Counted from the stretch's first letter, positions 25,737 through 34,422 are shown. The stretch is 64,000 nt of DNA from Pseudokineococcus lusitanus (GCF_003751265.1 NZ_RJKN01000002.1:186001-250000), one strand, 5' to 3'. The notes: generated from the letters alone by a model not told the origin. Program-made: numbers and translations.

Positions 25737-26633
25737 TCAGCCCTCGAGCAGGTCCGCCGCGGCGCTGAGGGCGCCGACGACGCCGGAGGCGTCGCCCAGC
25801 CCGACCGGCACGACGAGCCGCCCGGCGTCGTCGGCCAGCGGGGACGGCCCGTACCCGGCGGCGAGACGGCCGACCTGCCGGCGGACCTCGTGGAGGAGGC
25901 CCGGCGTCTTGAGCACGCCGCCGCCGAGGACCATGCGCTGGGTCCCGACGAAGAGTGCTGTCGCGCAGACGAGCTGGGCGACGTAGAAGCCGAGGACGGG
26001 GACCGCGGCGGCGCGGGCGGCGTCGTCCATCGACGAGGCGTCCCGGCCCCACCGGCCGATGACGGCGGGCCCGGCCGCGAGCCCCTCGAGGCAGTCGCCG
26101 TGGAAGGGGCAGCTGCCGGCGAAGTCGTCGTCGGGATGACGGCGCACGAGCAGGTGACCGGCCTCCGGCCAGCCCGAGCCCCCCACGACCCGGCCGTCGA
26201 CGACGAGACCCACCCCGATGCCCGTGCCGACCGTCGCGTAGGCGGCGTGGCGCGCGCCGCGGGCCGCGCCCCACCGCTGCTCGCCGAGGGCCGCGGCGGC
26301 GACGTCGTGGAGGAAGGCCACGGGGACGTCGCCGGCGGCGTCGACCGCCCGCAGGACGTCGATGTCGCTCCACCCGGCCTTGGGGGTGCTCGTGATCCAC
26401 CCGTAGCGGCCGCTCCGGCGGTCGGTGTCGACCGGCCCGAACGAGGCGATGCCGAGCGCCTCCACGGGCTCCCGCTCGGCGCAGCGCCGGACGAAGGCGT
26501 TGATGCGGGCGAAGGTCTCCTCCGGCCCGGTCGTGGGGAAGCGGTCGACCTCCTCGACGACGTCCGGGGACGTCCGGGACGCGACCCCGCAGACGATCTT
26601 CGTGCCCCCGGTCTCGACGCCGATGACGCTCAA
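25737..26633 (-). CDS. ROK family sugar kinase, fructokinase-like
   Basis: 298 residues starting at a TTG (26633) with a GAGGAG Shine-Dalgarno six bases before it; no ATG or GTG is placed sensibly. Nucleotide-binding ETGGTKIVCG at 7-16, RFPTTGPEETFARINAF, GTGIGVGLVVDG and the zinc-site segment GSCPFHGDCLEGLAAGPA match ROK fructokinases (GmuE/ScrK type). It would phosphorylate fructose or a similar hexose at C6. It is divergent from the FGGY kinase gene across a region with two operators. Fructose 6-phosphate is also a substrate or product of the isomerase domain encoded 4 kb away, which makes a fructose-level intermediate plausible. Confidence 0.85.
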   Translation of the reverse strand: MSVIGVETGGTKIVCGVASRTSPDVVEEVDRFPTTGPEETFARINAFVRRCAEREPVEALGIASFGPVDTDRRSGRYGWITSTPKAGWSDIDVLRAVDAAGDVPVAFLHDVAAAALGEQRWGAARGARHAAYATVGTGIGVGLVVDGRVVGGSGWPEAGHLLVRRHPDDDFAGSCPFHGDCLEGLAAGPAVIGRWGRDASSMDDAARAAAVPVLGFYVAQLVCATALFVGTQRMVLGGGVLKTPGLLHEVRRQVGRLAAGYGPSPLADDAGRLVVPVGLGDASGVVGALSAAADLLEG

Positions 26634-26945
26634 CAGCCGCTCCTCGTCGTGGCCCGCCCGGTGCGGCGACCGGTGCGCGGACCGCCGCCGCGGAGTGTGG
26701 GACGGCGTCGGCCCCGGCGTCAAGGACACGGCCCACGCCCGACGGCGCGCGTGACGAGCCCCTCGACCGCGGCGGACCGGTCCACGGCAGAACCCACCCT
26801 TGACAGCCGTGACACCGATGTCATAGACAGTCACCGCGCCATGGCACCGGTGTCACGACGCGAAGCCCCTCCCACCGACCGTGGGGAGCGCGGTGCCGCG
26901 CGGGCCGACCAGGTGAGCCGTCCCCGGACGGAGGAGGGAGCGCCC
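26634..26945. promoter_or_regulatory. divergent promoter region with two TGACACCGRTGTCA-type operators
   Basis: This 312-nt gap separates the ROK and FGGY kinase genes. TTGACA at 26800-26805 and a TAGACA/ATAGAC box at about 26823 form a rightward promoter with TGACACCGATGTCA (26810-26823) placed between -35 and -10. A second site, TGGCACCGGTGTCA, is at 26842-26855, 32 bp (three turns) downstream. The part left of 26800 shows nothing else definite. Confidence 0.65.
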
Positions 26946-28373
26946 GTGGTGACCGGCAGCGTGCACGTGGGCCTGGACGTGGGCTCGACCCGGACCAAGG
27001 CCGTCGCCTACGACGGGGCGGGCCGGCCGGTGGCCGAGCACCACGTGGCGACGCCGTGGACGACGAGCGCGCAGGGGCGCACCGAGACCTCGGGAGCGGC
27101 CCTGCTGGCCGGCGCCCTCGCCGCCGTCCACGGCCTGCTCCCCCGGCTGGGCGACCCCTCGCGGCGCGTGGCCTCGCTCGGGGTGACCGGGATGGCCGAG
27201 TCCGGGGTGCTCCTGGACGCGACGGGCGCGGAGTCCGCCCCGGTGGTCGCCTGGTACGACCCCCGCGGCGCCGAGGAGATGGCGGCGCTGCCGGGCTGCG
27301 TCGCCGCCGCCTTCACCGCCACGACGGGGTTGCGCGCCGACGCGCAGCCCAGCGCCGCCACGCTCGCGTGGGGCCTGCGCCACGGCTGGCGCGTCACCCC
27401 GGCGTCGACCTGGCTGACGGTGCCCGAGCACGTCGTCGCGGCGCTCGGCGGCGACCGGGTGGCCGAGCCCTCGCTGGCCTCGCGCACGGGGCTGCTCGAC
27501 ACCACCCGCCTCGTCCCCGCCGACGACCTGGCCGACGCCCTCGGCCTGCCCCGCACCCTCCTGCCGCCGCTGCGCCGGGCCGGGACGAGCGCCGGCCGGG
27601 TCACGCTCGCGGACGCCGACCCCCGCCTCCGCGGCGCCGTGCTCACCGTCGCGGGCCACGACCACCCGGTGGGGGCCGTCGGGGCGGGCGCCACCGGCGC
27701 CGCGCACCTCTTCAACGGCGCCGGCACCGCCGACGTGCTGCTGCGCTCCGCGGCCGGCCCGGTCGCCGCGGCCGACCGCGCCCGGCTGGCCGCCGCGGGG
27801 GTCTCCGTCGGCGCGCACGTGCTCGAGGACCTGTCGGCGGTGGTGGGCGGCGTCAGCGCCGGCGTGGTGCTGCGCCGGGTCCTGTCGCTCGTGGGGGCCG
27901 TCGACGGCGCGCGCCGCGACGCCGTCGACGCGGCCGCGGCGCTGGTCCCCCGGCCGGTGCCGGGCGTCACCGTGCGCGCCGGCGGCCGCGGCGGGGACGA
28001 CGTGCAGGTCGTCGTCACGCGCGAGGCCGAGCCGGCCGAGCTGCTGGCCGCCGCGCTCCACCACGTCGGGGAGCAGACGTCCGCCCTCGTCGACCTCATG
28101 ACCTCCGCCGTCGGCCCCCACACGGCCGCGCTGTGCGTGGGCGGGTGGACGCGGATGGCGAGCGTGCGCGCCCTCAAGCAGGACGTGCTGCCGGGCGTCG
28201 AGCTCGCCGACGTCGCGCTGCCCGGCTGCCGCGGCGCCGCCGCCCTCGGGGCCCTCGCCGCGATGGGCGCGCACGACCAGCACGACCTCACCGACCTGCT
28301 GGCCGCTTGGGGCACCCCCCTGCCGGCCGGCGTCCGACCACCCCACCCCGCCCCCTCCGGAGGAGCACTGTGA
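26946..28373 (+). CDS. FGGY family carbohydrate kinase
   Basis: 475 residues. N-terminal ribonuclease-H-like phosphate motif HVGLDVGSTRTKAVAYD, then ESAPVVAWYDPRG and a C-terminal ATP domain with HDHPVGAVGAG, FNGAGTADVLLR and CVGGWTRMASVRALKQD. FGGY kinases phosphorylate polyols and ketoses such as xylulose, ribulose, glycerol or erythritol; substrate not evident. GTG 26946 (or the adjacent GTG 26949) follows GGAGGGAG. It is coupled by GTGA to the LacD-like aldolase, implying kinase then aldolase in one pathway. Distinct from the PfkB and ROK kinases, so the regulon has three sugar kinases of unrelated families. Confidence 0.85.
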   Translation: MVTGSVHVGLDVGSTRTKAVAYDGAGRPVAEHHVATPWTTSAQGRTETSGAALLAGALAAVHGLLPRLGDPSRRVASLGVTGMAESGVLLDATGAESAPVVAWYDPRGAEEMAALPGCVAAAFTATTGLRADAQPSAATLAWGLRHGWRVTPASTWLTVPEHVVAALGGDRVAEPSLASRTGLLDTTRLVPADDLADALGLPRTLLPPLRRAGTSAGRVTLADADPRLRGAVLTVAGHDHPVGAVGAGATGAAHLFNGAGTADVLLRSAAGPVAAADRARLAAAGVSVGAHVLEDLSAVVGGVSAGVVLRRVLSLVGAVDGARRDAVDAAAALVPRPVPGVTVRAGGRGGDDVQVVVTREAEPAELLAAALHHVGEQTSALVDLMTSAVGPHTAALCVGGWTRMASVRALKQDVLPGVELADVALPGCRGAAALGALAAMGAHDQHDLTDLLAAWGTPLPAGVRPPHPAPSGGAL

Positions 28374-29278
28374 ACGAGCTCACGACCCTCGAGAAGCGCG
28401 CCCTGGCGCGCGTCAGCACCGCGGACGGCCACATGCTCATCGTGGCCGCCGACCAGCGCAACGGCATGAAGGCCGTCATGAAGGACGGCCCCGGCGGGCC
28501 CGACGCGGTGACCCGCGAGCAGCTCGCGGACGCCAAGGGCGACCTCGTGCGCCACCTGGCCTCGCACGCCCCGGCGATCCTCCTCGACCCCGAGGTCGCG
28601 CTCCCGCAGCTCGTCGACGAGGGGGTGCTCGACGCCGGGGGCACCGCGCTCGTCGTCGGCATGGACGCCTCGGGCTTCGACACCGTCGACGGGCTGCGGC
28701 ACACCCGCTTCAGCGCCGGCGTCACCCCGCGCACCGTCCGCGACCTGGGCGGCGACGCCGCGAAGATGCTCTGGTACCTGCGGCCCGACCGCCAGGACGC
28801 CGGCTCCGACGTGGTCCGCCAGATCCACGAGCTCGTCGAGGCGTGCACCGCCGAGGGCGTGCTCCTCATCGTCGAGATCCTCACCTACCGGCTCGAGGAC
28901 GAGACCGAGGAGCAGTACGCGGAGCGCTTCCCGCAGCTCGTCGTCGACGCCACGCGCCTGTCGGTGGAGGCCGGCGCGAAGGTGCTCAAGCTCCCCTACC
29001 CGGGCTCGGCGGAGGCGTGCGCCGCCGTCACCGAGGCCGCGGCCGGCGTGCCGTGGGCGGTCCTGTCGGCCGGCGTCGACCACACGACCTTCATCGAGCA
29101 GGTCCGCACCGCGGTGGCGCACGGCGCCGGCGGCGCCATGGCCGGGCGCTCGCTGTGGAAGGACGCGCTGTCGGTCTCCCCGGCGGTCCGCGAGGAGCTG
29201 CTCACCACGCGCGCCCTCCCGCGGCTGCGCGAGCTCCGGGCGGCCGTCGACCGCGCCGACGTGCCCGTCGGCGCCTGA
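28370..29278 (+). CDS. LacD/YihT-like class I aldolase
   Basis: 302 residues. MLIVAADQRNGMKAVM, APAILLDPEVALPQLVDEGV, AKMLWYLRPD, LLIVEILTY and PWAVLSAGVDHTTFIEQV follow the same order as in tagatose-1,6-bisphosphate aldolase LacD and sulfofructose-phosphate aldolase YihT. Lys207 in VLKLPYPG matches the Schiff-base lysine. It would split a ketose phosphate to a three-carbon phosphate plus an aldehyde. A GGAGGAGC Shine-Dalgarno precedes the GTG, which overlaps the FGGY stop. Substrate could be a ketose 1-phosphate made by that kinase; this is inference from coupling. Confidence 0.82.
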   Translation: MNELTTLEKRALARVSTADGHMLIVAADQRNGMKAVMKDGPGGPDAVTREQLADAKGDLVRHLASHAPAILLDPEVALPQLVDEGVLDAGGTALVVGMDASGFDTVDGLRHTRFSAGVTPRTVRDLGGDAAKMLWYLRPDRQDAGSDVVRQIHELVEACTAEGVLLIVEILTYRLEDETEEQYAERFPQLVVDATRLSVEAGAKVLKLPYPGSAEACAAVTEAAAGVPWAVLSAGVDHTTFIEQVRTAVAHGAGGAMAGRSLWKDALSVSPAVREELLTTRALPRLRELRAAVDRADVPVGA

Positions 29279-29281
29279 GCA

Positions 29282-29320
29282 CCCCGCCCCCGGGCCGCGC
29301 AGGGCGGGTCGGGGGCGGGG
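29282..29320. terminator. hairpin between convergent aldolase and P-loop kinase genes
   Basis: CCCCGCCCCC (29282-29291) pairs with GGGGGCGGGG (29311-29320), 19-nt loop. It starts 3 nt after the aldolase stop and 19 nt before the opposing stop, so it could serve both strands. Confidence 0.55.
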
Positions 29321-29338
29321 CCACCACCCCGGACGGCG

Positions 29339-29923
29339 TCAGCCGCGCAGCGCCGCCGCGAGGCCCTCGAGGTCGAGCGGCGCCGACGTGTCGACGGCGA
29401 CGTGCGGGGCCACCGGCGGCGTGAGGTCCAGCCGGGACAGGTGGGCGTCGAGGTCGGCCAGCTTGGCGGCGTCACGACCCGCTCCGCGCCGGACGAGCCT
29501 CTCGCGCAGCACCTCCCGCGGGGCGTGGGCCCACACGAGCGTGGGGCGGCCGCCCGCCCCGGCCAGGCGCCCGCCCAGGCCCGCCCACGCCGGCCCCGAC
29601 GCCCGCTCCGCGGTGAAGGGGGCGACGAGGACGACGGGCGTCCCGCAGCGGAGGCAGTCCTCCGCGACGGCGAGCAGGACCTCGTAGCGGGCCGCACGGG
29701 TGGCGCCGGCGAGCGCGGCGCCGTCGAGGTCGTCGCTGCCGAGCAGGCCCGCCACGACCTCCACCAGCGGTGCGGTGGCCGTGTCGAGGTCGAGGAGCGC
29801 CGCCCCCAGGCGGGCGGCGAGCGTCGCGGCGAGGGTGGTCTTGCCGACGCCCGCGGGCCCGGCCACCACGGCGGCGGTCGGGACGACGCCCCCGCTCGAC
29901 TGATCGCGTGTCATCGGTGTCAT
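29339..29923 (-). CDS. P-loop kinase-like protein (AAA/gluconate-kinase-like)
   Basis: 194 residues. Walker A GPAGVGKTT sits at about 21-29, followed by LAARLGAALLDLDTATAP, which resembles the LID/Asp region of small-molecule kinases (shikimate kinase, gluconokinase, uridine kinase groups), and a basic lid region REVLRERLVRRGAGRDAAKL. It probably phosphorylates a small metabolite, perhaps a sugar acid, or is a predicted nucleotide-loop kinase of unknown target. Start ATG 29923 or 29914; both fall in an operator-like dyad, and no strong Shine-Dalgarno is present. Divergent from the second LacI gene. Confidence 0.65.
   Translation of the reverse strand: MTPMTRDQSSGGVVPTAAVVAGPAGVGKTTLAATLAARLGAALLDLDTATAPLVEVVAGLLGSDDLDGAALAGATRAARYEVLLAVAEDCLRCGTPVVLVAPFTAERASGPAWAGLGGRLAGAGGRPTLVWAHAPREVLRERLVRRGAGRDAAKLADLDAHLSRLDLTPPVAPHVAVDTSAPLDLEGLAAALRG
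29909..29922. promoter_or_regulatory. operator-like dyad at the P-loop kinase start
   Basis: TGTCATCGGTGTCA differs at one position from the TGACACCGRTGTCA family (read on the minus strand TGACACCGATGACA). It overlaps the first codons of the leftward gene, so coding constraint may explain part of the match. Confidence 0.4.
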
Positions 29924-30017
29924 GGTGCCGTGCCGGCCTCCGTGACGCCACCCCCGGCGCCGGGCGGACCGGCGCTGTGGCAGGTTCGGGGGTCGAGCAG
30001 CAGGAGGAGGGTCACCG

Positions 30018-31100
30018 GTGGCGACCATGCGCGAGGTGGCGCTCCGTGCCGGGGTGAGCGTCAAGACCGTCTCCCGGGTCTTCAACGACGACCCCCACGT
30101 GCTCCCGGACACGCGCCGTCGGGTGCAGGAGGCCCTCGCGGGCCTCAACTACACCCCCAACTCGCTGGCGCGGACCTTCCGCGACGGGCGCGCGCCCGTG
30201 GTGGGCGTGGCCGTGCCGAGCATCTCCGACCCCTTCTTCGCCGCCATCGCCGGCGGCGTGGAGGAGGTGGCCTCGCGGCACGACATGTCGGTCGTCGTCA
30301 CGAGCCTCGGGGAGGACGGCGACCGCGAGCGGGAGCTGGTGGAGTCCCTCCTGCAGCGCCAGGTGGGCGCCCTCGTCATGACCCCGGTGGCGGCCGACCA
30401 GTCCTACCTGGCGCGGTGGGCGGCGAGGACGCCGGTCGTCGTCGTCGACCGCCCGGCGCGGGGCGTGGACGTCGACTGCTTCGTCGAGGACGACCTCGGC
30501 GGCGCCCGCGCCGCGACGGCGCACCTGCTGGCCCGCGGGCACCGACGGGTCGCCTTCGCGGGCGACCGCGAGTCGGTGCCGACCACGGCCAACCGCCTCG
30601 CCGGCTACCGCGCCGCCCTGGAGGAGGCGGGCCTCGAGGTCGACCCACGCCTCGTGCAGCTCGGCGCCTCGGACCCCGACGGGGCCGCCGCGGCCGCACG
30701 CCGCCTGGCCGCCCTCGACCCGGCCCCCACGGCGCTGTTCTCCTCGGACGCGCGGACCACCATGGTCCTCGTCCCCGCACTGGCGTCCCGCCGGATGGCC
30801 GTCACCGGCTTCGGCGACTTCCCCATGGCCTCAATGCTGTCGCCGGCGCTCACCGTCGTGGACCAGGACCCGGCCGCGCTGGGCCGCCGGGCCGCCGAGC
30901 GCGCCATGCGGCGGCTGGACGGCTCGGTCGAGGGAGCGGGCGAGCACGTTGTCCTCCCGGTGCGCCTGCTCGAGCGCTCGTCGTGCCGCCCGCCGGACCG
31001 GCTGCTCGAGCTGTTCCCCTGGACCGTGCCCGCCGGCGCCGAGCGCGTCGTGTGGTCGTCCGCGCCGTCCGGCGCCCCCACGGCGCCCGCCCGCGGCTGA
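30018..31100 (+). CDS. LacI family transcriptional regulator (second)
   Basis: 360 residues. HTH at ~3-25 (MREVALRAGVSVKTVSRVFN) and hinge NYTPNSLARTF, then a sensor domain with VGVAVPSISDPFFAAIAGG and FGDFPMASMLSPALTVVDQD. The C-terminal ~30 residues after a Cys-containing turn extend beyond most family members. GTG start at 30018 has AGGAGGAGGG upstream. It directly precedes the importer operon, whose promoter has two TGACACCGRTGTCA dyads, so it is the leading candidate to bind that motif. Both regulators share KTVSR in the recognition helix, so their operators may be partly alike. Confidence 0.9.
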   Translation: MATMREVALRAGVSVKTVSRVFNDDPHVLPDTRRRVQEALAGLNYTPNSLARTFRDGRAPVVGVAVPSISDPFFAAIAGGVEEVASRHDMSVVVTSLGEDGDRERELVESLLQRQVGALVMTPVAADQSYLARWAARTPVVVVDRPARGVDVDCFVEDDLGGARAATAHLLARGHRRVAFAGDRESVPTTANRLAGYRAALEEAGLEVDPRLVQLGASDPDGAAAAARRLAALDPAPTALFSSDARTTMVLVPALASRRMAVTGFGDFPMASMLSPALTVVDQDPAALGRRAAERAMRRLDGSVEGAGEHVVLPVRLLERSSCRPPDRLLELFPWTVPAGAERVVWSSAPSGAPTAPARG

Positions 31101-31135
31101 GACGCGCGTCACGGGGCGTCCACCACGGACGGCCC

Positions 31136-31191
31136 TTGACACCGGTGTCAGGGGCTGGTTCTCTCCTCTCATCAGCGTGACACCGATGTCA
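31136..31191 (+). promoter_or_regulatory. ABC importer promoter with two TGACACCGRTGTCA operators
   Basis: TTGACA at 31136-31141 and TTCTCT 17 nt later could be -35/-10. The perfect palindrome TGACACCGGTGTCA (31137-31150) overlaps the -35 and TGACACCGATGTCA (31178-31191) lies 41 bp on, about four helical turns, a spacing that allows co-operative binding on one DNA face. Confidence 0.65.
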
Positions 31192-31300
31192 CGGGCGTGA
31201 CGGCCGCCCCCGCGAGGACGGCTCAGCGCCCGCGCCGCACCACCACCACCCGCACGAGGTCCTTGACAGCCCCGACGCTGCGACGGACCCTTGCGGACGG

Positions 31301-31312
31301 AACAACGTTGTT
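31301..31312. promoter_or_regulatory. ACAACGTTGT operator before the ABC importer
   Basis: Perfect 12-bp palindrome AACAACGTTGTT, 19 nt before the importer ATG. Its 10-bp core is identical to the site controlling the divergent operons at 22.48 kb. A TTGACA at 31263-31268 upstream could mark a second promoter. Confidence 0.65.
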
Positions 31313-31330
31313 TCCGACCTGAGGAGCGTC

Positions 31331-32098
31331 ATGTCAGAGCCTCTGCTGAGGGCCACCGGCCTCACGAAGCAGTACGGCCAGGTCAAGGCCCTGCAGGGGG
31401 CGGACTTCGACGTCCACGCCGGCGAGGTCGTCGCCCTCATCGGCGACAACGGCGCCGGGAAGTCGACCCTCGTGCGGATGCTGTCGGGCAGCGAGCAGGC
31501 CGACGAGGGCACCGTCGAGTTCGACGGCCGGACGGTCGAGCTCACCGACCCCATCGCCGCCCGCCGCCTGGGGATCGAGACGGTCTTCCAGGACCTCGCC
31601 CTGGCCCCCCACCTCGACCCCATCCAGAACCTCTTCCTGGGGCGGGAGGTGATGCGCAAGGGCCTGCTCGGCCGGCTCGGCTTCATGGACACCGCGGCGA
31701 TGCGGGCGTCCGGCCGGAAGAGCTTCGACAGCCTCGGCTCGACGGTGCGCAGCTTCAGCACCCCGATCGGCGCGATGTCCGGCGGCCAGAAGCAGTCCAT
31801 CGCCGTCGCCCGGGCCGCCGCCTGGGCCAGCAAGGTGATCTTCCTCGACGAGCCCACCGCGGCCCTCGGCGTCGTCCAGACCAAGGGCGTCCTCGACCTC
31901 ATCCGCCGCGTGCGCGACGAGGGCATCGGGGTGGTCTTCATCAGCCACTCGATGCCGCACGTCCTCGAGGTCAGCGACCGGGTGCAGGTGATGCGCCACG
32001 GGCGCCGGGTGGCCACGTACGCCGCCCGCGACAGCAGCGTCGAGCAGCTCGTCGGCGCCATGACCGGCGCCCTCGACGTCCGCGAGCCGGCGGCGTGA
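31331..32098 (+). CDS. sugar ABC importer ATPase (FrcA-like, single domain)
   Basis: 255 residues. Walker A GDNGAGKST at 38-46, Q-loop IETVFQDLAL, signature MSGGQKQSIAVARA, Walker B KVIFLDEPTAAL and H-loop FISHSMPHVLEV are intact. Unlike RbsA/XylG, which carry two ATPase halves, this is one half, as in the fructose importer FrcA, whose style (DPIAARRLGIETVFQ) it also shares. It energises import with the next two gene products. GAGGAGC precedes the ATG. Its stop overlaps an in-frame GTG that could start the permease. Confidence 0.9.
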   Translation: MSEPLLRATGLTKQYGQVKALQGADFDVHAGEVVALIGDNGAGKSTLVRMLSGSEQADEGTVEFDGRTVELTDPIAARRLGIETVFQDLALAPHLDPIQNLFLGREVMRKGLLGRLGFMDTAAMRASGRKSFDSLGSTVRSFSTPIGAMSGGQKQSIAVARAAAWASKVIFLDEPTAALGVVQTKGVLDLIRRVRDEGIGVVFISHSMPHVLEVSDRVQVMRHGRRVATYAARDSSVEQLVGAMTGALDVREPAA

Positions 32099-32160
32099 GC
32101 GCCCCGGTGCGGCACCCGGCCCCCCCGACCGCGACCCCGCGATCCGCGAAGGACCCCTCC

Positions 32161-33243
32161 GTGACCACGACCTCCCCCGCGGCGGCGCCCGCCCCGGCCG
32201 CTGCCGCCGGCGGGCCGAACCGCCTCCAGCGGGTGCTCGGCCTCCAGGCGCTGCAGATCGTCCTCATCCTGGCGGTGATCGTGGCCATCTTCGGCACGCT
32301 CGCGCCGGAGTCGTTCCTCTCGGCCTTCAACATCCGCAGCATCGTCATCAACACGTCGATCCTCGCCGTGCTGGGCGTCGGCATGACCTTCGTCATCATC
32401 ACCGGCGGCATCGACCTCTCGGTCGGCAGCGTGCTGGTGTTCTCCGGCGTCGTCGCCAGCAAGGTCATGGTCGCCGTCGGCGGCGAGGGCTGGGGCGTCG
32501 CGCTCGTCGGGCTGCTGGCCGCCTGCCTCAGCGGGCTCGGGTGGGGGCTCGTCAACGGGCTGGTCATCTCGCGGCTGAAGGTGCCGCCGCTCATCGCCAC
32601 CCTCGGCACCTTCGGCGCGGCCCTCGGCTTCGCGCAGATCATCACCGGCGGCATCGACCTCCGCGACGCGCCCCAGGTGCTCGTCGACACCGTCGGCTTC
32701 GGCAACGTCGTCGGCCAGGTGCCGGTGCTCTCCGTCGTCGCCGCCCTCGTGGTGGTGCTCGGCATGGTGCTGCTGCACCGGACGCGCTTCGGCCTCTACA
32801 CCTACGCCATCGGCTCCAACATCGAGGCCGGCCGCCGCACGGGCGTCAAGGTCGACCGGCAGACCCTCAAGGTCTACGCCTTCGCCGGCCTGCTGTCCGG
32901 CTTCGCGGGCCTGCTCAACCTGGCCTTCTTCCAGTCCACCACCATCGGTGGCCAGTCGAACACCAACCTCAACGTCATCGCCGGCGTCGTCATCGGCGGG
33001 ACCAGCCTCTTCGGCGGGTTCGGCACCGTGTTCGGCACCGTCATCGGCCTCTTCATCCCCACCACCCTGCAGAGCGGCTTCGTGATCATCGGGGTCCAGC
33101 CGTTCTGGCAGCAGGTCGTGGTCGGGGTGGTCCTCATCGCCGCTGTCTGGCTCGACCAGCAGCGAAGGGCGAGCGCCCAGTCGGGCAAGCCTCGTCGATC
33201 GCTCCTCGCCCGCCGTGGGCGCGGCTCCTCGAAGGGAATCTGA
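32161..33243 (+). CDS. sugar ABC importer permease (RbsC/FrcC-like)
   Basis: 360 residues from the GTG at 32161, which has GAAGGA 8 nt upstream; a GTG at 32095, overlapping the ATPase stop as GTGA, would add 22 residues and is a real alternative. About ten membrane segments are visible. The family motif ITGGIDLSVGSVLVFSGVV and the cytoplasmic EAA-like loop YAIGSNIEAGRRTGVKVDR are present. The C-terminus ends in a basic Arg/Ser tail. It forms the membrane channel of the importer for a pentose, hexose or polyol. Confidence 0.9.
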   Translation: MTTTSPAAAPAPAAAAGGPNRLQRVLGLQALQIVLILAVIVAIFGTLAPESFLSAFNIRSIVINTSILAVLGVGMTFVIITGGIDLSVGSVLVFSGVVASKVMVAVGGEGWGVALVGLLAACLSGLGWGLVNGLVISRLKVPPLIATLGTFGAALGFAQIITGGIDLRDAPQVLVDTVGFGNVVGQVPVLSVVAALVVVLGMVLLHRTRFGLYTYAIGSNIEAGRRTGVKVDRQTLKVYAFAGLLSGFAGLLNLAFFQSTTIGGQSNTNLNVIAGVVIGGTSLFGGFGTVFGTVIGLFIPTTLQSGFVIIGVQPFWQQVVVGVVLIAAVWLDQQRRASAQSGKPRRSLLARRGRGSSKGI

Positions 33244-33244
33244 G

Positions 33245-34255
33245 ATGCGCAGGAACAACGTCGTCCTGACCGTCGGCATGGCTGCCGCCCTCGTCATGAC
33301 CATGAGCGCCTGCGGGGCGGCGGAGGGCAACGCGCCCGCCGGCTCCACGGGGGCCTCCGCCGGGGGCGACGACGGCGAGGCGAAGAGCATCACGTTCATC
33401 CAGGGCGTGGCGGGTGACAACTTCTACATCTCCATGCAGTGCGCCGCCGAGGCCGCGGCCGAGGCCGCCGGCGCCGAGCTGGACACCCAGGGCCCGCAGA
33501 AGTTCGACCCGACGCTGCAGACGCCCATCCTCACCTCGGCCATCGCGGCCGGCCCCGACGCGATCATGATCGCGCCGACCGACGTGACGGCCATGCAGCA
33601 GCCGCTGCAGCAGGCCGCCGACGCCGGCATCAAGGTGGTCCTCGTCGACACCACCGTCAGCGACCCGTCGATGGCGGTCTCGCAGATCTCCTCCGACAAC
33701 GTGGGCGGCGGCGAGGCGGCGTTCGACGCGATCAAGCAGCTGGCGCCCGACGGCGGCAAGGTGCTCGTCATCGACAACCAGCCGGGCATCAGCACCACCG
33801 AGGCGCGCACGAAGGGCTTCACGGAGGCGGCCGCGGCGGACGGGAGCTACCCGAGCGTCGGCGTGCAGTACTCCAAGAACGAGCCCGCCGTCGCCGCCCA
33901 GCTCGTGACCGCCGCGCTGGCCAAGGACCCCGACATCGTCGGCATCTTCGCCACCAACCTCTTCTCCGCGGAGGGCGCCGCCACCGGCGTGCGCCAGGCC
34001 GGCAAGGACGGCGAGGTGAAGATCGTCGGCTTCGACGCCGGGCCCGACCAGGTCGAGGCGCTCGAGGCGGGCACCGTCCAGGCGCTCATCGCCCAGCAGC
34101 CGGGCACCATCGGCGAGGACGGCGTCGAGCAGGCCCTCGCGGCGATCGACGGCGAGCCGACCGAGGCCGAGATCCAGACGGGCTTCACCATCATCACCGC
34201 CGACAACCTGGACTCCCCGGAGAGCCAGGCCGCCGTCTACAAGGCGAGCTGCTGA
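33245..34255 (+). CDS. sugar ABC importer substrate-binding lipoprotein
   Basis: 336 residues. A lipoprotein signal peptide ends in MTMSAC with Cys23 as the lipidation site, followed by a Gly/Ser/Asp linker. The mature part is a type I periplasmic-binding fold (ribose/galactose group): SITFIQGVAGDNFYISMQC, GPDAIMIAPTDVTAMQQPLQQA, IKVVLVDTT, VGIFATNLFSAEGAATGV, KIVGFDAGPDQ. It captures the imported sugar outside the membrane. ATG 33245 lies one base after the permease stop. A strong terminator follows at 34282. Confidence 0.92.
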   Translation: MRRNNVVLTVGMAAALVMTMSACGAAEGNAPAGSTGASAGGDDGEAKSITFIQGVAGDNFYISMQCAAEAAAEAAGAELDTQGPQKFDPTLQTPILTSAIAAGPDAIMIAPTDVTAMQQPLQQAADAGIKVVLVDTTVSDPSMAVSQISSDNVGGGEAAFDAIKQLAPDGGKVLVIDNQPGISTTEARTKGFTEAAAADGSYPSVGVQYSKNEPAVAAQLVTAALAKDPDIVGIFATNLFSAEGAATGVRQAGKDGEVKIVGFDAGPDQVEALEAGTVQALIAQQPGTIGEDGVEQALAAIDGEPTEAEIQTGFTIITADNLDSPESQAAVYKASC

Positions 34256-34281
34256 CCCGGCAGCCCCCGCCCGACGCCTGA

Positions 34282-34324
34282 GCAGGCCCCCCGCGCCCGT
34301 GCACCACGGGTGCGGGGGGCCTGC
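34282..34324 (+). terminator. terminator of the importer operon
   Basis: Perfect 13-bp stem GCAGGCCCCCCGC (34282-34294) with 34312-34324, and a further CCCGT/ACGGG pairing inside the loop. It starts 27 nt after the binding-protein stop. Confidence 0.8.
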
Positions 34325-34422
34325 CGCGTCACCCGGGTCGCCGGCCTTGCCCGCGACCTGCTGACCCACCGCCACCCGTCACCGACGCCCGCCCGAGGGG
34401 CGGGCACCACCGAGGAGCCCTC

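Noticed and set aside
22587-28373. AI-2 (lsr) uptake and processing operon
   Set aside because: The LsrF-like aldolase and FGGY kinase are suggestive, but LsrG and LsrR homologues are missing and the importer has a FrcA-type single ATPase.
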